Part shown: positions 8,642 to 14,997 of the stretch, piece after piece
Layout of the letters: the number at the start of each line of letters is the position of its first letter
How positions within the stretch are numbered: the stretch's first letter is position 1
From: an uncultured Peptostreptococcaceae bacterium
Lineage (GTDB): Bacteria > Bacillota > Clostridia > Tissierellales > Peptoniphilaceae
NCBI GenBank assembly: GCA_945910665.1
Contig: CAMDZK010000003.1
Location: forward strand, 1-16,751
Reading direction: 5' to 3'
Length of the DNA stretch: 16,751 nucleotides
Position numbers and translations under genes: made by a program
The notes under the pieces: generated by a model
What the model was told of the DNA's origin: nothing
Database searches by the model: none
What the model saw: only the letters and a program-made list of their open reading frames with translations

Positions 8642-10397
8642 AGCTTGCTAAACTATCGGTATATAAATCATAATACACACCATGTTTCGCGAGAAGCTCT
8701 TCATGGGTGCCTTGTTCCACAAGCCCTTCTTCCGTTAAGACCAAAATGGTGTCTGCATTTTGAATCGTCGTCAGTCTGTGGGCAATGGTTAAGGTTGTCC
8801 TTCCTTCCGACAGTTCTTCTAAGGACCGTTGGATATAGCGTTCGCTCTGATTATCAAGGGCAGAGGTTGCTTCATCTAACAGAAGAATGGGCGGATTTTT
8901 CAAGAAGACGCGGGCTATAGAAATTCTCTGTTTTTGTCCACCGGATAATTTAATGCCTCGTTCTCCTACATAGGTATCAAAACCATTGGGGAAGGCTGTG
9001 ATAAATCCATAGGCGCCAGCTAAACGCGCCGCTTCTTCTACTTGTTCCCTTGTTGCATCAGGTTGTCCGTAGCGAATGTTCTCCAAGATGGTTCCGGAGA
9101 ACAAATACACATCTTGTTGTACCATCCCAATATTTTCTCGTAATGTTTTGATGCGAATGTCGCGAATATCGATGCCATCAATGGTAATGCGTCCTTCTGT
9201 AACATCGTAAAAGCGGGGAATGAGATTACTTAACGTTGTCTTTCCACCCCCAGAAGGTCCAACTAAAGCCACATTGGCTCCAATTGGAATATTGATGTTC
9301 ACATTATCCAATACCTTTGCCGTTTCATTGGGATACGTAAAACCAACATTTTCAAGGGCAATGGCGCCTTGAATGTCTGGTGCGAGGGCATCGGGTTCAT
9401 CGAAAATTTCAATATCTGTATCCATGATTTCAAAGAATCGGTCAATCCCTGTCATACCTCTTTGGAATTGTTCCATAAAGGTGACGATTCTTCGCACCGT
9501 TGCAAGCATTGTCGTAACATAGAGGATATAGGCCACTAAATCTCCGGGTTGAATCCATCCGCGGAGGAGGAAAATTCCACCACCTAAGATGACAATCAGA
9601 TACATAAGCCCGTCAAAAAGTCCTGTAACTGTATGAAAAGCTGCCATGTAACGGTAGCTTTTTTCTTTTATGCGGAAAAAGGTCAAGTTGCCTTCTTCGA
9701 ATTGTTCGCGTTCATGGTCTTCTGCTGCAAAAGACTTTACCACGCGTACACCTAAAAGAGTATCTTCAATATCGGCGTTCAGTTCCCCTATATGATGACG
9801 CTGTTCTTTAAAAGCATCTCGCATTTTGCGATTGTAACGACTAGAAAAATAAATCATGAGGGGAATCATCGCAAAGAGGATAAGCGTAAGGGGAACGTTT
9901 AAATGCAGCAGAATGATAAATGAGATAATCGCTTTTACCCCACCGATGAAAAATTCCTCGGGTACATGGTGGGCAAATTCCGTCACGTCATTTAAGTCGG
10001 AGGTGATACGCGCCATAATTTGTCCCACTTTTGTCTCGTTAAAATAGGAAACAGAAAGTTCTGTTAAATGAGAAAAGACATCGCGTCGCATGTCGGTTTC
10101 AATTCTCGCACCCATGACGTGACCCATGTTGGCCATGTAATATTGGGCAAACAATTGAATGATGCGAAGCACTAAATAGATGCCAGCTAACTGGAATACG
10201 ATGCGCGTCGTCAGTGTGGCACCATCTATGCCTAACCCTGCATTTGTCAGTGTACGTAAAATTAAAGGAAGTACTAAATCCGTTGCAGTGGTTAGCCCTG
10301 CGCAAAATAAATCTAAAAATAATATTTTTTTGTACCTTGTTAGGTACGGTATAAATCGTCGAAAGAGACCGGCTTTTGTGGTCTGCTGTCCTTCCAT
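8640..10397 (-). CDS. ABC transporter, fused permease and ATPase (exporter type)
   Basis: Half-transporter of the MsbA/LmrA/BmrA type, expected to form a homodimer in the membrane and export lipids, drugs or peptides; the substrate is not predictable. The 585 residues comprise a six-helix membrane domain (about 15-310) and a nucleotide-binding domain (345-585). The ATPase motifs are all intact: Walker A GPSGGGKT at 380-387, Q-loop near 427, signature LSGGQ at 484-488, Walker B ILLLDE at 504-509 and switch His540 in IAHRL. The start is 10397 with AAGGA four bases upstream, a slightly short spacing. It is the last gene of the DUF3841-methyltransferase-ABC operon, 15 bases after the methyltransferase stop. 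Confidence 0.93.
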   Translation of the reverse strand: MEGQQTTKAGLFRRFIPYLTRYKKILFLDLFCAGLTTATDLVLPLILRTLTNAGLGIDGATLTTRIVFQLAGIYLVLRIIQLFAQYYMANMGHVMGARIETDMRRDVFSHLTELSVSYFNETKVGQIMARITSDLNDVTEFAHHVPEEFFIGGVKAIISFIILLHLNVPLTLILFAMIPLMIYFSSRYNRKMRDAFKEQRHHIGELNADIEDTLLGVRVVKSFAAEDHEREQFEEGNLTFFRIKEKSYRYMAAFHTVTGLFDGLMYLIVILGGGIFLLRGWIQPGDLVAYILYVTTMLATVRRIVTFMEQFQRGMTGIDRFFEIMDTDIEIFDEPDALAPDIQGAIALENVGFTYPNETAKVLDNVNINIPIGANVALVGPSGGGKTTLSNLIPRFYDVTEGRITIDGIDIRDIRIKTLRENIGMVQQDVYLFSGTILENIRYGQPDATREQVEEAARLAGAYGFITAFPNGFDTYVGERGIKLSGGQKQRISIARVFLKNPPILLLDEATSALDNQSERYIQRSLEELSEGRTTLTIAHRLTTIQNADTILVLTEEGLVEQGTHEELLAKHGVYYDLYTDSLAS

Positions 10398-10412
10398 ATC
10401 ATCCTTCTTTCT

Positions 10413-11141
10413 TTATTTTCTAGCGCCATCTAAGATTTGAAACTCTTGATGGACTTCTTTTTGTAAAACAAATCCAAGGGAATTGATGTATTTTTTCCCT
10501 TGCTCGTAAAGCGAGCGGTCTTTTACCGCTGCTGGATGTCCGGATTCTAACCAGTGCGTCCACGCTTGTTCATGACAATTAAAGGTAAATGATTTATGAA
10601 TGGTCATAAATTTCGATTCACGAAAAAGTTGCGTCCATTCTTGAAAAGCATAAAAATCTAAGTCTTGAATGGGGAAAGGCTGTAATGGTTCAGGCAAGGA
10701 GATAAATTCTTCTGTGAAACCAGGCATCATCAACGCTAAATAACCGTCTTTTTTTAAAAAATGAACGATTTTGTCATCGAGAAAGTTGCGCTTTTTCCCA
10801 AAAATATGGAATGCGTCAATGCAAAAAATAGCATCAAAGTAAAAATAGGCAAAGGGCAGATCTTCTGCCCTGCCCCATAAGGGAATAATGCGATTCGATA
10901 ACCCATGTTCACGAAAGCGCGTGTCATTTCTTCTGGGGCTGATCCAAGGATCGACCGAGAAAATTTGTGCTTTTGGATATTTGTGCGCCAAGGCGATGGA
11001 GCTAAGCCCCTTCCCACTGGCTAAATCTAAAATGCGGGCGTTTTCTTTCAGAGGGACACAATCGGCTAATGTCATCGTCAATAAATAGGAGTCTGGCCCC
11101 ATCAAGGTATCTTTATAGGTTTCAAAACTAAATTCTGTCAT
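10413..11141 (-). CDS. Class I SAM-dependent methyltransferase
   Basis: Probable methyltransferase with the Rossmann-like SAM-binding fold; the acceptor is unknown. Motif I is ILDLASGKGLSS (about 37-48), motif II the acidic strand end IFSVDP (about 60), and the motif IV region is YFDAIFCIDAFHIFG, where the branched CIDAFH resembles small-molecule rather than DNA methyltransferases. The C-terminal part (about 150-242) is rich in aromatic residues (for example DFYAFQEWTQLFRES) and contains the short HWLESGHPAAV. Length is 242. The start codon overlaps the stop of the DUF3841 gene (ATGA), indicating translational coupling, and the ABC exporter follows after 15 bases. Confidence 0.82.
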   Translation of the reverse strand: MTEFSFETYKDTLMGPDSYLLTMTLADCVPLKENARILDLASGKGLSSIALAHKYPKAQIFSVDPWISPRRNDTRFREHGLSNRIIPLWGRAEDLPFAYFYFDAIFCIDAFHIFGKKRNFLDDKIVHFLKKDGYLALMMPGFTEEFISLPEPLQPFPIQDLDFYAFQEWTQLFRESKFMTIHKSFTFNCHEQAWTHWLESGHPAAVKDRSLYEQGKKYINSLGFVLQKEVHQEFQILDGARK

Positions 11142-11788
11142 CGAATGATTCCTCCTCCTGCACGAAAACGGGTAATCGCCTCTTCTAAAGGCATTTCTCC
11201 TTGCACGGTAAACACAGTGACTACATCTTCAGAAAAGATTTCCCATAGATTTGCTTGGATGCGAAATTTATCCCACGTTGGTACTTCAAAAACCCTTGGC
11301 CAGCTTTCGAGAACACGCTGCTTTTCTTGGGGGAAAAGTGCTCCTTCTCGTCCATCGATAAAACGCGTCCGATTTTTGATTCCCAATTGTTCCAAATGAT
11401 TTAAGTACGCTTTTTCATCATCTGGGTCTGAAGGGATATACATATGATTGAGAACGAAATCCCACCGGATACTATCAAAGTAGAGGACACGATCTTCTGG
11501 GATGTGTATTTCAAAAGACACCTCATTTTCCACTGGCAAAAGCATAAATTCTCGAGCAACCGAACACCAAATAGGATACGTGACATCGTTTGGTGCTGGT
11601 ACTACCTTTTGTGCTTCTTCGGAGAACCAACGATACAATTTCATAAAATAAGGAGCGATATCTCCGAATTTTTCTCGTAAAAAATTTTCGTGCGTGTAAA
11701 ACCTACCCCTTCGTTCCAAGCTCGCTAGCGAACGGATATCTTGTCTGGTCCATAAGCGAACCATTCCATTTTTTGCATTTGGATTCAT
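11138..11788 (-). CDS. DUF3841 family protein
   Basis: Resembles the uncharacterised DUF3841 family: the start MVRLWTRQ, a short helical region, then YRWFSEEAQKVV..PAPNDVTYPIWCS, and later DRVLYFDSIRWDFVLNHMYIP. These are the family's typical RLWT, YPIW and WxxVLN segments as I remember them; a profile search would confirm. It has 216 residues, no membrane segment and no signal peptide, so it should be cytoplasmic. The start at 11788 follows AAAGGGGGG by six bases. The internal Met9 just before RLWT has no ribosome site. First gene of the operon; its stop overlaps the methyltransferase start. Function unknown. Confidence 0.75.
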   Translation of the reverse strand: MNPNAKNGMVRLWTRQDIRSLASLERRGRFYTHENFLREKFGDIAPYFMKLYRWFSEEAQKVVPAPNDVTYPIWCSVAREFMLLPVENEVSFEIHIPEDRVLYFDSIRWDFVLNHMYIPSDPDDEKAYLNHLEQLGIKNRTRFIDGREGALFPQEKQRVLESWPRVFEVPTWDKFRIQANLWEIFSEDVVTVFTVQGEMPLEEAITRFRAGGGIIR

Positions 11789-11808
11789 AGATGTCCCCCC
11801 TTTCTCTT

Positions 11809-11817
11809 ATTATACCA
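11809..11817 (-). promoter_or_regulatory. Extended -10 promoter of the DUF3841 operon
   Basis: The minus strand reads TGGTATAAT with TATAAT at 11814-11809. There is no good -35 at 16-18 bases, but the TG extension can compensate. The predicted start leaves a leader of only about 14 bases, just enough for the AAAGGGGGG ribosome site. Confidence 0.6.
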
Positions 11818-11839
11818 TGTTAGAAAAAGGCTTCAGAAC

Positions 11840-11874
11840 AAAAAAACGCACCCGACATATAAAACGGCAGGCGC
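11840..11874 (-). terminator. Probable terminator upstream of the DUF3841 promoter
   Basis: On the minus strand a GC-rich imperfect hairpin, CGC..CCG (11873-11865) with CGG..GCG (11854-11847), loop about 10 bases with small bulges, is followed at once by seven T (11846-11840). No minus-strand gene lies upstream, so it must end a small transcript or act as an attenuator for the DUF3841 operon. Confidence 0.55.
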
Positions 11875-11896
11875 ATCCCATGAGTTTTCACTCTAT
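11840..11896 (-). ncRNA. Candidate small RNA or leader upstream of the DUF3841 operon
   Basis: A promoter-like pair at 11930-11902 predicts transcription starting near 11895. The RNA would begin with a GNRA-loop hairpin, GAGT-GAAA-ACTC (11893-11882), and end in the GC-rich hairpin and seven-U run at 11874-11840, about 55 bases in all. I do not recognise a known riboswitch or sRNA family. An ATG at about 11884 opens a short frame running through the terminator, without a ribosome site. This is inferred from promoter, hairpins and T-run only. Confidence 0.35.
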
Positions 11897-11901
11897 AATG
11901 T

Positions 11902-11932
11902 AGTTTACATCAAATTGCTATCATATGCAATT
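11902..11932 (-). promoter_or_regulatory. Candidate promoter with inverted repeat over the -35
   Basis: Minus-strand TTGCAT (11930-11925), 17-base spacer, TAAACT (11907-11902). The same TTGCAT -35 at 17 bases serves the tRNA-Pro gene in this window. An inverted repeat AATTGC (11913-11918)/GCAATT (11927-11932) covers the -35, a plausible operator. Confidence 0.45.
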
Positions 11933-12065
11933 CTTTTTTATAATTAATTTCACAATGTTGCGTTAATTGAACAAAAACTTTGTAAGTATTAATGAAACAA
12001 AGTTCTTTACTCGAGTGTATTTTCTTTTCTTATGAACTACAGAAAAAATGTCTATCGATTTTTAA

Positions 12066-12093
12066 TTTAAACATCTCCAATGAGTCGTATAAT
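12066..12093 (+). promoter_or_regulatory. Promoter of the lipoprotein gene
   Basis: TTTAAA (12066-12071), 16-base spacer, TATAAT (12088-12093). The predicted transcription start near 12100 lies 24 bases before the ATG at 12124 and downstream of the earlier in-frame ATG at 11992, supporting the shorter gene. Confidence 0.6.
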
Positions 12094-12123
12094 ACACCAC
12101 ATCAAGAATTAGCAGGAATATCA

Positions 12124-12417
12124 ATGAAACCATCATTTCGTTGGCTTCTTTTAGTTGTAGCACTTGTTGTCTTTGTAGGATGTTCTACGAATACAGCAAC
12201 TACACAAGCCACAACGGACGCTACAAAAACAGAAGTAGCACAAACGGAAACGACTACTGAAACAGCTACAAGTTTTTTTCTCTTGTTGGCAGTGCCTTTT
12301 TTGTTCATATTTGGAGAAGTACTCTCCCCCTTTACAAACTCCAGATTCATGCACTGTATACTATTTGAAATCAATATGCTTCTCAATCTTTTTAAAAGAA
12401 AAGAACGCAAGGCATAG
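12124..12417 (+). pseudogene. Lipoprotein start with Thr-rich linker, probably a truncated gene
   Basis: The start ATG 12124 follows AGGA by seven bases. The first 23 residues are a clear lipoprotein signal: MKPSFRW, a hydrophobic core, then lipobox VGC with the lipidated Cys near residue 22. A Thr/Ala/Glu-rich linker follows (about 23-50), as in substrate-binding lipoproteins of ABC importers. From about residue 51, at a run of seven T (near 12275), the frame changes character to SFFLLLAVPFLFIF and then basic residues, ending at TAG 12415-12417, with no family resemblance. The other two forward frames also fail to restore a binding-protein sequence. It therefore looks like the promoter and 5' end of a gene that has lost the rest, although a short real lipoprotein with a membrane tail cannot be excluded. 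Confidence 0.6.
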
Positions 12418-12449
12418 AAAAAGAGGTGTGGTAACCCACGCCTCTTTTT
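12418..12449. terminator. Bidirectional terminator between the lipoprotein remnant and the M20 peptidase
   Basis: A 14-bp stem, AAAAAGAGGTGTGG with CCACGCCTCTTTTT (12418-12431 and 12436-12449; one G-U pair), loop TAAC. It begins right after the remnant's TAG and ends in the peptidase's TAA stop (12450-12448). A/T ends give a T-run both ways. Confidence 0.85.
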
Positions 12450-13551
12450 AGTTTTCAATGAAATGCATAAGGGCTTGCATCGTTTGTTTCATAACATCTA
12501 GACGTAAGTACTCTTCTGTTGTATGCACCTTTTCCATCCCAACACTGAGTACAGCCACATCAAATCCTTCTTGGGAGAAGAAGTTCCCATCCGAGCCTCC
12601 GCCGATGATTTCGCCTTGCCCTTCAATTCCCATGGCTCTATAGGAAGATATGAGTGCATCAACAAGGACACCGCCATCTTTTTGGACAAGAGGTGGATAG
12701 TCTAGTTCTGTCTCTAAGGAATAATCCTCTGCGTATTTTTCCAATAAGCTGTCTAATTCTTTCAAATAATTATCTAATTTCTCCATATTGTGGGAACGTA
12801 CTTCTCCAGTAAACCGGCATACATCTGGCACCACATTGCTTGGAAAGTCACTGGTCATCATGGATGTATTGGATGTGGTTTCATGGTCAATTCGTCCAAA
12901 AGGAAGTTCAGCAAGCACTTTTGCTGCTTTTACAATCGCGTTGCTCCCCTTTTCTGGCTCAATTCCCGCATGGGCTTTTTTCCCACGGACGGTTACATCA
13001 TATAGATAGCATCCAGGCGCTTGGTAAGCTACTTTTCCAGCATCGCCACCACTATCCAAAATCACCATGCGTTTTGCAGGTTCCATGTGTTTACGGACTT
13101 CATTCCACTGAATATTTCTCGCACCAAGCATTCCTTGCTCTTCGCCAGCCGTAAAAATAAAGTACAAATCAGGGTGTTTCTCGTCTTTTTTTGCATAGTG
13201 TTCTGCTAAAAACAGCATTGTAGCAACCCCTGCTTTATCGTCGCCGCCAAGAGTCGTGGTTCCATCGGTACGCCAAATACTCTCTTCTTTTATAATTTTT
13301 AATCCTTCATTTGGGGGCACCACATCCGTGTGGGCGTTTAGTGTAATACCTTCTTTGCTTTCATCCCCTTTGATGCGAGCAAAAATCGTGGGAGAATCGC
13401 CTCCATAGGCTTTTTGATTATGGTCTAAATAAACCTCGGCTCCAATATTTTCTAAAAACCCAATGATGTATTCTGTCACTTTTCCCTCTTGTTTACTGGG
13501 GGAATGCAGACACAGGATATCTTCTAAAATTTCTTCAACACGTGTTAACAT
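12448..13551 (-). CDS. M20 family metallopeptidase, PepT-like
   Basis: Cytoplasmic two-zinc aminopeptidase related to tripeptidase PepT and the YqjE group. All metal and catalytic positions are visible: His74 in NAHTDVV, bridging Asp104 in LGGDDKAG, general-base Glu137 and zinc-ligand Glu138 in TAGEEQG, Asp166 in LDSGGDAG and His343 in VHTTEEY. The dimerisation domain is inserted at about 175-290 (GKKAHAGIEPEKGSNAI). An ATG at 13566 is in frame, but the second ATG at 13551 has AAAGGAG six bases before it, giving 367 residues starting MLTRVEEILED. The start sits just after a strong terminator of the gene upstream, so expression may depend on read-through. Whether the substrate is a true tripeptide is not determined by sequence. 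Confidence 0.92.
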   Translation of the reverse strand: MLTRVEEILEDILCLHSPSKQEGKVTEYIIGFLENIGAEVYLDHNQKAYGGDSPTIFARIKGDESKEGITLNAHTDVVPPNEGLKIIKEESIWRTDGTTTLGGDDKAGVATMLFLAEHYAKKDEKHPDLYFIFTAGEEQGMLGARNIQWNEVRKHMEPAKRMVILDSGGDAGKVAYQAPGCYLYDVTVRGKKAHAGIEPEKGSNAIVKAAKVLAELPFGRIDHETTSNTSMMTSDFPSNVVPDVCRFTGEVRSHNMEKLDNYLKELDSLLEKYAEDYSLETELDYPPLVQKDGGVLVDALISSYRAMGIEGQGEIIGGGSDGNFFSQEGFDVAVLSVGMEKVHTTEEYLRLDVMKQTMQALMHFIEN

Positions 13552-13566
13552 GGTCTCTCCTTTCAT

Positions 13567-13590
13567 AAAAAAACTCCCTGATGGGAGTTT
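13567..13590 (-). terminator. Terminator after the small membrane protein, just before the M20 peptidase
   Basis: On the minus strand AAACTCCC-ATCA-GGGAGTTT (13590-13571) is followed by T to 13567. The stop codon TAA of the upstream gene (13591-13589) lies in the first arm, and the peptidase ribosome site starts within a few bases downstream. Confidence 0.8.
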
Positions 13591-13963
13591 ACGGTGTAAT
13601 CACTTCAATCGCCCCATACTTTTTCATCTCCGATGGACGAATTTCTGGGTCATCGATGATTTCGTATTGCGTAACCAGCACCAAATCCCCCGCTTGTATA
13701 TCTTGCCAAGCGATTGGATTGCCATCTTTTAAAACCGTCGTATTATTTCCCATCGTAAAGGAAACTTCACGATGATGGGGCACGCGCAAGTGGCTGACAA
13801 CATTGGCTACTGTATACCCTTTTGATGAAGTGAGTGTCACCTTTAATAAAAGCGTATTTGGAGTTTCTACGATTTCTTCTTTTGTGCAAGAGCGAAGTAG
13901 TACGATCGCGAAAAGAATCGCAGCAAGAACTGTCAAAATGAAAAACACTCTCTTTTTTTTCAT
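13589..13963 (-). CDS. Small membrane-anchored or secreted protein of unknown function
   Basis: I do not recognise the family. Starting at ATG 13963, seven bases after AAAGGGG (a GTG six bases earlier is in frame but less well placed), it has 124 residues. MKKKR is followed by one hydrophobic helix (about 6-23), then RSCTKEE; the Cys is not in a good lipobox, so a signal anchor is more likely than a lipoprotein. The rest is a small beta-rich extracytoplasmic domain, with LLLKVTLTSSKGYTVANV, TTVLKDGNPIAWQDIQAGDLVLV and a closing KKYGAIEVI. That pattern (modified group, then a value held by a GDLV turn) recalls OB-like DUF3221/YobA-type domains, a weak guess. It has its own promoter and terminator. 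Confidence 0.75.
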   Translation of the reverse strand: MKKKRVFFILTVLAAILFAIVLLRSCTKEEIVETPNTLLLKVTLTSSKGYTVANVVSHLRVPHHREVSFTMGNNTTVLKDGNPIAWQDIQAGDLVLVTQYEIIDDPEIRPSEMKKYGAIEVITP

Positions 13964-13990
13964 ATACACACCCCTTTCATCTCTCCCTTT

Positions 13991-14019
13991 AGAGTACCAA
14001 AATCAAAGAGATTGGTAAA
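13991..14019 (-). promoter_or_regulatory. Promoter of the small membrane protein
   Basis: Minus-strand TTTACC (14019-14014), 17-base spacer ending in TTTTGG, and -10 TACTCT (13996-13991) with a TG extension. It lies 28 bases upstream of the ATG at 13963 and downstream of the ribU terminator. Confidence 0.6.
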
Positions 14020-14069
14020 GCCTTTTTGTGAAAATGAAAGAAATATTTAGGTGCTCATTCCGGCTATAT

Positions 14070-14097
14070 AAAAAGCACCTGAGAGCCAGGTGCTTTT
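14070..14097 (-). terminator. Terminator after ribU
   Basis: An 11-bp perfect stem, AAAAGCACCTG with CAGGTGCTTTT (14071-14081 and 14087-14097), 5-base loop, then T on the minus strand to 14070. It lies 17 bases past the ribU stop. Confidence 0.85.
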
Positions 14098-14114
14098 AGC
14101 GAGGGTTTTCTTAA

Positions 14115-14735
14115 TTATCTTCTTCCTTTATGAAGAATGGGCGACACATGTTTATACAATAGCATGGTGACAAGTCCCACGATTGTTCCTTTTACGATAT
14201 TAAAAGGTAGGATCGCAGCAATCATCATCGTTTCATAACTTGTGACAAAACCATTGACCGATGCCCCCATTTCGACGAGGGATGGGATATCCATACCAAA
14301 TGCTGCGGCATACAGTGGGAAGACGACGAAATAGTTGCTCAATGTTGCCACGATGCTCATCACGAGTATGCCTACAATCGTACCGATAATCGCTGTTTTA
14401 AATGATTTTTTGCGATGGTAGATGATGGACGCTGTCATGACGAATGCCGATCCAACGATAAAGTTGGAAAGTTCACCGACAAATTGCGTTTTTGTCCCTT
14501 CGATCATTAAATGCAGAATATTTTTCATCAATACGATGAGCATTCCTGGAATCGGTCCCATAGCAAAAGCGCCGATAAGGCCAGGGACATCGGAAATATC
14601 CACTTGCATGAACGGTGGCGCAAAGGGCATGGGCACTTGAAAGAACATGAGAATGAACGAAATGGCAGAAAGAACTCCTACCTTTGTGATGGTGTGCGTG
14701 GTCAGCACACGGGTTGGATACAGTTTGCGTTCCAT
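14115..14735 (-). CDS. ribU: Riboflavin ECF transporter S component RibU
   Basis: Membrane substrate-capture subunit that binds riboflavin and works with the shared ECF energising module (EcfT, EcfA, EcfA'), which is not in this window. The 206 residues have about six membrane helices with family segments near the start (ITKVGVLSAISFILMFFQVP), then PFMQVDISDVPGLIGAFAMGP, GIPGMLIVLMKNILHL-like text and LSNFIVGSAFV. The start at 14735 follows AGGAGG with good spacing. The flavin assignment rests mainly on the FMN riboswitch immediately upstream together with the S-component pattern. It is a single-gene unit from its own promoter to the terminator at 14070-14097. Confidence 0.93.
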   Translation of the reverse strand: MERKLYPTRVLTTHTITKVGVLSAISFILMFFQVPMPFAPPFMQVDISDVPGLIGAFAMGPIPGMLIVLMKNILHLMIEGTKTQFVGELSNFIVGSAFVMTASIIYHRKKSFKTAIIGTIVGILVMSIVATLSNYFVVFPLYAAAFGMDIPSLVEMGASVNGFVTSYETMMIAAILPFNIVKGTIVGLVTMLLYKHVSPILHKGRR

Positions 14736-14763
14736 ATTTTACCTCCTAGTAGTAAGGGGCAAT

Positions 14764-14786
14764 AAAAAAGCCCCGATAACCGGGGC
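14764..14786 (-). terminator. Regulated terminator of the FMN riboswitch
   Basis: GCCCCG (14786-14781 side) pairs with CGGGGC (14775-14770), 5-base loop, followed by six T (14769-14764) on the minus strand. It lies between the FMN aptamer and the ribU ribosome site. A third block, GCCCC at 14760-14756, could also pair with the central GGGGC. Confidence 0.85.
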
Positions 14787-14816
14787 GTCGATTCATATAC
14801 CGTATGTATACAAAAT

Positions 14817-14930
14817 GACATCTACTTTCATCCAGACTGTACTGTCGGTTTCGGAATTACACCGAATCGGCCAAATTGGCTCGCGGACTATCACCGCCGG
14901 TAAGGAATTTCACCTGCCCCTGTAGATACT
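14817..14930 (-). promoter_or_regulatory. FMN riboswitch (RFN element)
   Basis: The minus strand shows the highly conserved RFN blocks in order: AGGGGCAGGTGAAATTCC, ACCGGCGGTGATAGTCCGCG, GGTGTAATTCCGAAACCGAC and the closing AGTCTGGATGAAAGTAGA. The ends ATCTAC (near 14928-14922) and GTAGAT (near 14825-14820) close helix P1. FMN binding should favour the terminator at 14786-14764 and switch ribU off when flavins are plentiful. GGGGC at 14920-14916 could pair with the terminator's first arm as an antiterminator; that part is inference. Confidence 0.97.
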
Positions 14931-14933
14931 TCT

Positions 14934-14962
14934 AGTATATGTGGGAATACGATTTTTGTCAA
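14934..14962 (-). promoter_or_regulatory. Promoter of the FMN riboswitch-ribU unit
   Basis: Minus-strand TTGACA (14962-14957), 17-base spacer, TATACT (14939-14934): nearly consensus. Transcription should start just before the riboswitch P1 helix. Confidence 0.85.
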
Positions 14963-14969
14963 GAAATTT

Positions 14970-14978
14970 TGGTATAAT
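14970..14978 (+). promoter_or_regulatory. Extended -10 promoter of the DUF2087 gene
   Basis: The plus strand reads TGGTATAAT with TATAAT at 14973-14978; no clear -35. It is back to back with the ribU promoter, whose -35 lies only 8 bases away, so the two polymerase sites should compete. Confidence 0.6.
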
Positions 14979-14997
14979 CGTAAAAAGAGGTGAAAAA

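Larger units (their letters stand above)
11789..12123. other. Intergenic region between the DUF3841 operon and the lipoprotein gene
   Basis: This AT-rich stretch of about 335 bases holds the divergent control elements listed separately: the DUF3841 promoter, the candidate small RNA with its promoter and terminator, and the lipoprotein promoter. A frame open from 11992 runs into the lipoprotein reading frame but lies upstream of the likely transcription start and its product has no recognisable features. I see no gene between about 11935 and 12064. Confidence 0.6.

Noticed and set aside
11992..12123. N-terminal extension of the lipoprotein frame from ATG 11992
   Set aside because: It lies mostly upstream of the predicted transcription start, lacks a ribosome site, and would bury the signal peptide 44 residues in.
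12151..12354. A Cys-rich minus-strand frame of 67 codons resembling a metal-binding peptide
   Set aside because: Its many Cys codons are the complement of ACA Thr codons in the lipoprotein linker on the other strand; no ribosome site and no promoter of its own fit it.
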